Of a DNA stretch of 5,115 nucleotides, positions 1 through 5,115 are shown piece by piece. The DNA lies in contig JALHTV010000276.1 of NCBI GenBank assembly GCA_022866005.1, positions 1 to 5,115 on the forward strand, given 5' to 3'. Within the stretch, counting starts at the first letter, position 1, and the number at the start of each line of letters is the position of its first letter. The notes below the pieces were generated by a model. That model had not been told where the DNA came from and made no database searches. It saw nothing but the letters and a program-made list of their open reading frames with translations. The translations under genes and the position numbers were made by a program. Source of the stretch: Phycisphaerae bacterium. Lineage in GTDB: Bacteria > Planctomycetota > Phycisphaerae > SM23-33.

Positions 1-1
1 C

Positions 2-1261
2 TGGGCCTTCTCCGTGCCCCAGCGTCTGCTCATCGCCGGTCAGGCGTTGTGGTTCTACACCTCCAAGCTCCTCTGGCCCCACCCCCTGGCGTTCATCTAT
101 CCCCGGTGGGATATCGATCAGGCCGCCGGGTGGCAGTATGTCTTCCCGGTCTCGGCGGCGGGGGTGATGCTCGCCTTGGTCCTGGCCCGTCGGCGGATCG
201 GCAAGGGGCCGGGGGCAGGGGTGCTGTTCTTTGCCGGGACGCTGGTGCCGGCGTTGGGGTTCGTCAACGTCTATCCGATGCGGTTCTCGTTCGTGGCGGA
301 TCACTTCCAGTACCTGGCCAGCATCGGGCTGATCGCCTTGGCCTGCTCCCTGCTGTGGCATCTGGGCCGGTGGTTGACCCGACGCGGGCGGCTGGGGGTA
401 GCCACAGCCGCCGTGGCCGCCCTGGCCATGCTGGGGGCCTTGGGGGCGGCGACCTGGCGGCGGACACCCATCTACCGCGATGCCGAGAGCGTCTGGCAGG
501 ACACGCTGACCGAGAACCCCGACTGCTGGGTCGCGCACTGCAACCTAGGTGAGATCTACCGCTTTGCGGCCGACAGCACCACCGGGCCGGCCGCTCAGGG
601 CTATCTGGAGCACGCCGCCTATCATGTCTATCATGCCGCTCGTCTGAGGCCCGATTTCGCCGAGTCCATTGCCACCCTTGGAACCTCCTACGCGTCTCTC
701 GGCCGACACAGCGAGGCCATCAACTTCTTTCGCCGAGCCTTGCACGCCACGCCGAGCTTCAGCATACCCGACTTCGAGGCACGCGTTCACCACAAGCTAG
801 CCATGTCGCTGGCCACGTGCGGCCGTGTGGATGAGGCCATCGCCGAGTACAACGAGACGATCCGCCTGGCCCCTCGCATGGCCGCGGCCTACAACAACCT
901 GGGCCTGGCGCTGATGCAGAAAGGCAGGCTACAGGAGGCAGAAGAGGTCTATCTCCAGGGCCTGACGATACGCCCCACCCTCCCCCAACTTCACGAGAAC
1001 CTGGGCGTTATTCTGGAGGCCAAAGGCGATCTGGCCGGTGCGGTCCAATGCTACCAGGCCGCCTTGGCCCTCTCTCCGGCGAACGGCTACATGCACAGGC
1101 GCCTGGCGTTCGTCCTGGCCAAGCTTGGAATGCCCCAGCCGGCGGTCGCGGCGTTCAACGAGTCGGTCCGCCTGATGGGGCCGGACGACCAAGCCGCCGC
1201 GGCCCTGATGCGGATCCTCAAGAAGACCGCAGACGTGGAGATCGAGGGCCCCACCCCATAG
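2..1261 (+). CDS. Membrane-anchored TPR protein, 5'-truncated by the window edge
   Basis: The frame is open from the first bases (W-A-F-S before the GTG at 14), so the true start lies upstream and the first GTG is not a credible start. Numbering from that GTG, the visible part has about four hydrophobic segments (roughly residues 42-59, 68-86, 100-118 and 128-147). The stretch FVADHFQYLASIG (93-105) is typical of bacterial multi-spanning proteins related to the eukaryotic TMTC/DUF1736 group. A soluble region follows with about five TPR units (roughly 213-246, 254-287, 288-321, 322-355 and 356-389), showing the usual YNNLGLAL and AEEVYLQGL patterns. TPR arrays bind other proteins; some relatives are linked to protein O-glycosylation, but no catalytic domain is visible here, so no function is assigned. 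The gene ends in TAG, 32 bases from the convergent recA stop. Confidence 0.85.
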   Translation, partial: WAFSVPQRLLIAGQALWFYTSKLLWPHPLAFIYPRWDIDQAAGWQYVFPVSAAGVMLALVLARRRIGKGPGAGVLFFAGTLVPALGFVNVYPMRFSFVADHFQYLASIGLIALACSLLWHLGRWLTRRGRLGVATAAVAALAMLGALGAATWRRTPIYRDAESVWQDTLTENPDCWVAHCNLGEIYRFAADSTTGPAAQGYLEHAAYHVYHAARLRPDFAESIATLGTSYASLGRHSEAINFFRRALHATPSFSIPDFEARVHHKLAMSLATCGRVDEAIAEYNETIRLAPRMAAAYNNLGLALMQKGRLQEAEEVYLQGLTIRPTLPQLHENLGVILEAKGDLAGAVQCYQAALALSPANGYMHRRLAFVLAKLGMPQPAVAAFNESVRLMGPDDQAAAALMRILKKTADVEIEGPTP

Positions 1262-1293
1262 CGGGTGCGACAGACCGGGGCGCCGCGGTGAGT

Positions 1294-2358
<1,065 letters not shown>

Positions 2359-2366
2359 GTGCGTGT

Positions 2367-2372
2367 CTCCTT
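2367..2372 (-). promoter_or_regulatory. recA ribosome binding site
   Basis: On the minus strand this reads AAGGAG, with 8 bases to the ATG at 2358. It decides the recA start in favour of that ATG over the upstream in-frame GTG at 2451. mtnP uses the same hexamer at the same spacing. Confidence 0.85.
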
Positions 2373-2375
2373 GCT

Positions 2376-2398
2376 GGCTACCGTACCCGCCGGTAGCC
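2376..2398 (-). promoter_or_regulatory. Leader hairpin next to the recA Shine-Dalgarno
   Basis: This is a perfect 8-bp inverted repeat, GGCTACCG / CGGTAGCC, with a 7-base loop. In the recA mRNA its 3' arm ends 3 bases before the AAGGAG, so the hairpin would form in the 5' leader right beside the ribosome binding site. There is no T-run, so it is not a terminator. It could stabilise the leader, influence ribosome access, or be a DNA-level operator; the sequence alone does not decide. Confidence 0.5.
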
Positions 2399-2455
2399 CG
2401 CCCCGCCAGTCTCGCCTCGACTACGGGCAGGGTGCAGGCGGGCCTATGCACGGCA

Positions 2456-2484
2456 AATGTACGGTATTTGTTCGGTCAAGGCAA
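2456..2484 (-). promoter_or_regulatory. Candidate recA sigma70-type promoter
   Basis: On the minus strand, TTGCCT (2484-2479, 4 of 6 to TTGACA) is followed by exactly 17 bases and then TACATT (2461-2456, 4 of 6 to TATAAT). Transcription would begin near 2449, giving a leader of about 90 bases that contains the hairpin and the ribosome binding site. This segment is clearly more A/T-rich than its surroundings. An overlapping TTGACC (2479-2474) is a better -35 match but has no -10 at a suitable distance. The prediction rests on pattern only. Confidence 0.5.
2459..2473 (-). promoter_or_regulatory. Candidate LexA (SOS) box in the recA promoter
   Basis: On the minus strand the site reads GAAC-N7-GTAC (GTAC-N7-GTTC on the plus strand). 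This is one base off the direct repeat GTTC-N7-GTTC bound by alphaproteobacterial LexA. It covers part of the promoter spacer and overlaps the -10 element, where a repressor would block RNA polymerase. The same bases lie within an imperfect palindrome CAAAT-N7-ATTTG (2454-2470). No E. coli-type CTG-N10-CAG box or Gram-positive GAAC-N4-GTTC box was found here. LexA recognition differs between phyla, so the identity of the binding protein is an inference. Confidence 0.4.
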
Positions 2485-2487
2485 GCC

Positions 2488-2544
2488 AAAAACTTGACCC
2501 GCTGGTGCGATTTCTCGCCCCCCACCAGCCCGGCGGCAAGGGTC
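2488..2544 (-). terminator. Bulged hairpin plus TTTTT between thpR and recA (possible terminator)
   Basis: In the minus-strand transcript, just past the thpR stop, an outer stem GACCC/GGGTC (5 bp) encloses GCTGGTG/CACCAGC (7 bp). That encloses CGA/TCG capped by a GAAA loop. There is a 10-base one-sided bulge between the outer and middle stems, and a 5-base G bulge between the middle and inner stems. After the 3' arm come AAG and TTTTT (2492-2488). The T-run and position suit an intrinsic terminator of the upstream operon, although the large bulges are not canonical. It lies directly upstream of the recA -35, so it could instead be a regulatory structure. Confidence 0.4.
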
Positions 2545-2550
2545 CAGGCG

Positions 2551-3117
2551 CTACTCCCCCAGCCGGTAGCGGGCCAGGGCGGTGTAGACTGGGCCGGTGG
2601 GCGTCAGTGTGCTGGAGTAGGCCGTCAGCTCCTCGGCGTGCTGCGTGCCGAAGTCCTGGTTGGCCAGCTGGTCCACGCTGCGGCGAAAGCGAGGCGGGTC
2701 GTCGGCGAACTTGATCCGGGCCAGGGTGATGTGCGGGTGGAAGGCGCGCTCCTCCTGACGCAGCCCCATCCCGCCCAGGGCGTCGGTGAGCCTGTCCTGC
2801 AACAGCTTCATGCGGCCGGTGGGGTCGGCGACGTTCGCCCAGACCATCCTGACTTCCCCGCGCGGCGGCACGGCGGACAGGCCGGCCATCTGGAAGTCGA
2901 ACGGCTCGACGCTCGCGGCGGCCTCGGCGGCGACGGTGAGCGCCTCACCCAAAAGCCCGTCGGCCACGTCGCCCAGGAACACCAGCGTGACGTGGAGGTT
3001 GCTGCGGTCCACCGGCCGAAGCTTGGCGCCGCTATTGGCGAGGGCGTCCTGGGCCTGGATGAGGGCGTCGCGCAGCAGCTCGTCCAGGTCCATCGCGAAG
3101 AAGGTCCGCGTCGGCAT
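2551..3117 (-). CDS. thpR: RNA 2',3'-cyclic phosphodiesterase (ThpR/LigT, 2H family)
   Basis: This 188-residue protein has the two H-x-T motifs that define 2H phosphoesterases: HVTL (42-45) in LHVTLVFLG and HITL (129-132) in FHPHITLAR. Family members hydrolyse RNA 2',3'-cyclic phosphate ends to 2'-phosphates and can join tRNA halves through 2'-5' bonds in vitro; they act in the cytoplasm and the physiological substrate is usually unknown. Length and spacing of the two motifs are normal for the family. The start chosen is the ATG at 3117 (MPTRTFFAMDL), only 2 bases after the TAG of the kinase gene. No strong Shine-Dalgarno is seen, so translation is probably coupled to the kinase. The frame stays open further upstream, but that extension only shadows the kinase gene. 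recA follows after 192 bases, a neighbourhood resembling cinA-ligT-recA of Deinococcus/Thermus. Confidence 0.92.
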   Translation of the reverse strand: MPTRTFFAMDLDELLRDALIQAQDALANSGAKLRPVDRSNLHVTLVFLGDVADGLLGEALTVAAEAAASVEPFDFQMAGLSAVPPRGEVRMVWANVADPTGRMKLLQDRLTDALGGMGLRQEERAFHPHITLARIKFADDPPRFRRSVDQLANQDFGTQHAEELTAYSSTLTPTGPVYTALARYRLGE

Positions 3118-3119
3118 GG

Positions 3120-4028
3120 CTAGAATCCGACCATCCTGCGCAGCTCCTCGGCGCGCTGGTCGATCTCCTCGCGCGTGGTCCGCAGCAGCCGGTTGAGCGA
3201 GAAGTCCTCCAGCTCCAGGCTGGCGGTGACGGTGCCGTAGGCGATGGCCGTCCGCAGCGCCGCAGGGTCGGTGCGGTCGGCGGCAGCGAGGTAGCCCATC
3301 ATCGCCCCGGCGAAGCAGTCGCCCGCACCGGTGGGGTCCACCACCCGCGTCGTGGGATAGCCCGGCAGCACCCAGACCTTCCCGTCGGCCACCAGCAGGC
3401 TGCCGTGCTCGCCCTTCTTGACGACCACGAAGTGCCGCACGTTCCGGGCGACGGCCAGGGCGGCCTCGACGACGTTCGCCCGGCCCGACAGGGCCTTGGC
3501 CTCGGCATCGTTCAGGAGCAACCCGTCCAACTCCGCCAGCAACCGCTCCAGGGCGGCCGGTTCGTTGTGGATCCACAGGTCCATCGTGTCGGCCACGACC
3601 AGGCGGGGAGAGTCCACCTGGCCCAGAAGCTGGCGCTGGAGGTCCGGGTGGCTGTTGGCGAGGAACACGTACCTGCTGTCGCGGAAGCTCTTGGGGACCG
3701 TCGGTCCGCGCTCGGCCAGGACGTTAAGTTCCACGGCCACCGTGTCGCGGATGTTGAGGTCCTGGTGGTAGCGCCCGTGCCAGCGGAAGGTCTTGCTGGA
3801 TGGGCGGACCTCCAGACCCGAGAGATCGATCCGGGGGTTGGCCCGCAGGGGGCGGAGGAATTCCTCGCTACAGTCGCCGCCCACGACCCCCACCACGCGG
3901 ACCGGATCCACAAAGAAGCTGGCGGCGTAAGCAAAGTACACGGCCGAGCCACCCAGGGCCTCGACCACCGTGCCCGAGGGCGTCTCCACCGTGTCGATAG
4001 CAATGCTGCCCGTGACCAGAAGACTCAT
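3120..4028 (-). CDS. PfkB/ribokinase-family carbohydrate or nucleoside kinase
   Basis: This 302-residue cytoplasmic kinase belongs to the ribokinase/PfkB fold. Seen in order are an N-terminal beta strand MSLLVTGSIAID, the glycine pair in EALGGSAVYFAYA (24-35), the N-x-x-E Mg/phosphate motif in LLNDAEAKAL (171-180; N173, E176), KKGEHGS (204-210) in the nucleotide-binding half, and the signature DPTGAGD (231-237) with the catalytic base D237. The family transfers phosphate from ATP to a sugar or nucleoside hydroxyl; the substrate cannot be read from the sequence. Lying 108 bases downstream of mtnP, it may act on a ribose or nucleoside from MTA salvage, but this is inference. The start chosen is the ATG at 4028, preceded by GGTGGAG at a short 3-base spacing; a GTG at 4046 would add six residues (MGRVER). 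The stop is 2 bases from the thpR start. Confidence 0.92.
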   Translation of the reverse strand: MSLLVTGSIAIDTVETPSGTVVEALGGSAVYFAYAASFFVDPVRVVGVVGGDCSEEFLRPLRANPRIDLSGLEVRPSSKTFRWHGRYHQDLNIRDTVAVELNVLAERGPTVPKSFRDSRYVFLANSHPDLQRQLLGQVDSPRLVVADTMDLWIHNEPAALERLLAELDGLLLNDAEAKALSGRANVVEAALAVARNVRHFVVVKKGEHGSLLVADGKVWVLPGYPTTRVVDPTGAGDCFAGAMMGYLAAADRTDPAALRTAIAYGTVTASLELEDFSLNRLLRTTREEIDQRAEELRRMVGF

Positions 4029-4113
4029 GCGCTCCACCCGTCCCACAGGCCGAAGGAAGCCCGGCTCCTGCGACCAGCGCTCATCGTACCGGCTGGGATG
4101 GCCGCGGTAAATG

Positions 4114-4138
4114 GACCCGCTCGAAGGCCGCGGGGGTC
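4114..4138 (-). other. Hairpin at the mtnP stop codon
   Basis: An inverted repeat GACCC-GC / GC-GGGTC, with a 2-base bulge on one arm and a 9-base loop, begins inside the mtnP TGA on the minus strand. The following bases are CATTTACC, with no T-run, so a Rho-independent terminator is unlikely. It may protect the mtnP 3' end or lower read-through into the kinase gene, or be a chance structure in GC-rich DNA. The rest of the 108-base gap (4029-4136) shows nothing else I can support. Confidence 0.25.
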
Positions 4139-5024
4139 AGCCCTTCAGGTACTTGTCCAGCAACACGCCGTAGCGCTTCTTGACTGAGGCGGCGATGTGC
4201 TTGCGGTCGGTCCAGATGGCCAGCTCCAGCGCGCTGTGCGCGGGCGAGGGGACGGCGGCGATCCGCTCGAACCGCGCCACCGCGGCGCGGATCAGGGCGA
4301 TAGCGTGTTCGGTGGCCTGGTGGAGGTTGGCGATGATCTCCTTGAGCAGCTCGTGCCTGTCCAGCTCGGCGGGTGGAGGGCGCCAACAGTCGTAGTCGCT
4401 GGCCAGGCACACCAGGGCGTAGGCCAGCTCGGCCTCGCGGGCGAGCTTGGCCTCGGGCATGGCCGTCATGCCGATGAGGTCGCCGCCCCAGGCTCGATGC
4501 ATCTCGCTCTCGGAGCGGGTGGAGAACGCCGGGCCCTCCATGCAGACGTACGTGCCGCCATCGTGCACGGGGGTCGTCACGGCGTCGGCGCAGTCCAGCA
4601 GGTGCTTGCGAAGGACGGGGCAGAACGGGGAAGCGAACTCCACGTGGACGGCCGGGGTGTCGTCGAAGAACGTGCCCTGGCGCTGGGTGGTCTTGTCGAT
4701 GACCTGGTCGGGCACGACCAGGTCCCGGGGACGGATGTGCTCCCGCAGCGAGCCGACGGCCCCGGAGGCGATGACGTGGGTGCACCCGACGGCCTTGAGG
4801 GCGTAGATGTTCGCCCGATAGTTCACGCGCGAGGGCGCAAAGACGTGCCCCGGCCCGTGGCGGTTGAGGAAGGCTACGTCGATGTCGCCCCAGGTGGCCT
4901 CCACGATCGCATCCGAGGGCGGGCCGAAGGGCGTATCTATCTTCACCGTCCGGCCGCCCAGACCGGCGCCCAGCGCATCGCCCAGTCCGCTGCCCCCGAT
5001 CACGCCGACTTTCACCTTGGCCAT
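4137..5024 (-). CDS. mtnP: 5'-Methylthioadenosine phosphorylase
   Basis: This 295-residue enzyme is a member of the trimeric purine nucleoside phosphorylase family. MTAP splits 5'-methylthioadenosine, the by-product of polyamine synthesis and other SAM-using reactions, with phosphate into adenine and 5-methylthioribose 1-phosphate in the cytoplasm. Visible motifs are GGSGLGD (10-16, phosphate loop), NRHGPGH (54-60), VNYRANIYAL (67-76), MEGPAFSTRSESEM (162-175) and SDYDCW (209-214). The two aspartates of DYD match those of human MTAP (D220, D222) that contact the 6-amino purine, which favours MTAP over guanosine/inosine phosphorylase. Length is normal (human about 283). The start is the ATG at 5024, 8 bases after AAGGAG; the TTG at 5027 is adjacent and less likely. 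Methylthioinosine phosphorylase is the main alternative. Confidence 0.95.
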   Translation of the reverse strand: MAKVKVGVIGGSGLGDALGAGLGGRTVKIDTPFGPPSDAIVEATWGDIDVAFLNRHGPGHVFAPSRVNYRANIYALKAVGCTHVIASGAVGSLREHIRPRDLVVPDQVIDKTTQRQGTFFDDTPAVHVEFASPFCPVLRKHLLDCADAVTTPVHDGGTYVCMEGPAFSTRSESEMHRAWGGDLIGMTAMPEAKLAREAELAYALVCLASDYDCWRPPPAELDRHELLKEIIANLHQATEHAIALIRAAVARFERIAAVPSPAHSALELAIWTDRKHIAASVKKRYGVLLDKYLKG

Positions 5025-5032
5025 CAATGGTT

Positions 5033-5038
5033 CTCCTT
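5033..5038 (-). promoter_or_regulatory. mtnP ribosome binding site
   Basis: On the minus strand this is AAGGAG, 8 bases from the ATG at 5024. It favours that ATG over the adjacent TTG at 5027. Confidence 0.85.
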
Positions 5039-5049
5039 ACCTCGAGGGG

Positions 5050-5115
5050 TCACTCTTCGTCCTGGTGCTCGGGGCTGAGCAGCCTGCGGACCGCCTCCTC
5101 CAGCCCCGCCAGCGC
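5050..5115 (-). CDS. C-terminal end of an unidentified gene upstream of mtnP
   Basis: On the minus strand the frame gives ALAGLEEAVRRLLSPEHQDEE followed by TGA. Twenty of the 21 codons end in G or C, as in the neighbouring genes, and the peptide looks like an amphipathic helix with an acidic tail. One other frame is open up to a TGA overlapping the mtnP ATG, but it encodes Gly/Pro/Arg-rich sequence unlike a real protein. The stop lies 25 bases before mtnP, so both genes are probably co-transcribed. Too little is present to name the product. Confidence 0.6.
   Translation of the reverse strand, partial: ALAGLEEAVRRLLSPEHQDEE

Noticed and set aside
1262..1293. Bidirectional terminator between the TPR gene and recA
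   Set aside because: Only a short ACCG-N8-CGGT pairing is present, with no T-run on either strand; the overlapping GC palindromes are common in this composition.
2359..2451. A 31-residue N-terminal extension of RecA starting at a GTG
   Set aside because: It runs through the leader hairpin and ribosome binding site, does not resemble RecA, and the ATG at 2358 has an ideal AAGGAG.
3118..3576. N-terminal extension of ThpR into the kinase gene
   Set aside because: The added residues are an out-of-frame reading of the kinase; the 188-residue form from 3117 matches the normal family length.
4081..4785. A 234-codon minus-strand frame overlapping mtnP
   Set aside because: It is an out-of-frame Arg/Pro/His-rich shadow. 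mtnP is intact from start to stop, so no frameshift needs to be invoked.
3405..5078. Long plus-strand open frames opposite the kinase and mtnP
   Set aside because: Same antisense GC artefact; the translations look like reverse images of the real genes and have no motifs or credible ribosome binding sites.

Overview
The window is a high-GC bacterial chromosomal segment with dense genes, very GC-rich third codon positions and AAGGAG-type ribosome binding sites. The bacterial-type RecA, the 5'-methylthioadenosine phosphorylase next to a PfkB kinase, and a multi-membrane-segment TPR protein with a FVADHFQYLASIG motif fit a Planctomycetota-like or related environmental bacterium. That assignment is an impression from protein style, not a phylogeny. 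There are no RNA genes, insertion sequences, CRISPR arrays or signs of recent transfer.

Layout: the left quarter (2-1261, + strand) is the C-terminal part of a membrane-anchored TPR protein whose N-terminus lies outside the window. It converges on recA, with 32 bases between the two stop codons. Everything else reads on the minus strand. In transcription order these are the last 21 codons of an unidentified gene (5115-5050), mtnP (5024-4137), a PfkB-family sugar/nucleoside kinase (4028-3120), a 2H-phosphoesterase of the ThpR/LigT family (3117-2551), and recA (2358-1294). The kinase and thpR are 2 bases apart and are very probably one transcript. mtnP lies 108 bases upstream of the kinase and may belong to the same unit.

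The 192-base gap between thpR and recA is the main regulatory region. It holds, in transcription order, a bulged hairpin followed by TTTTT (possible terminator of the upstream operon) and a sigma70-like promoter (TTGCCT-N17-TACATT). A GAAC-N7-GTAC direct repeat covers the promoter spacer and the edge of the -10, and resembles the alphaproteobacterial LexA box (GTTC-N7-GTTC). A perfect 8-bp hairpin then sits 3 bases upstream of a strong Shine-Dalgarno sequence. recA therefore appears to have its own, possibly SOS-controlled, promoter despite lying behind thpR.

Functionally, mtnP and the kinase point to salvage of the polyamine/SAM by-product 5'-methylthioadenosine. thpR followed by recA is a conserved neighbourhood known from Deinococcus/Thermus-type cinA-ligT-recA loci; here the place of cinA is taken by the mtnP-kinase pair. 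Nothing in the window looks like a wholly new system. The most notable points are the recA control region, the mtnP/kinase/thpR/recA arrangement and the RecA P-loop variant.
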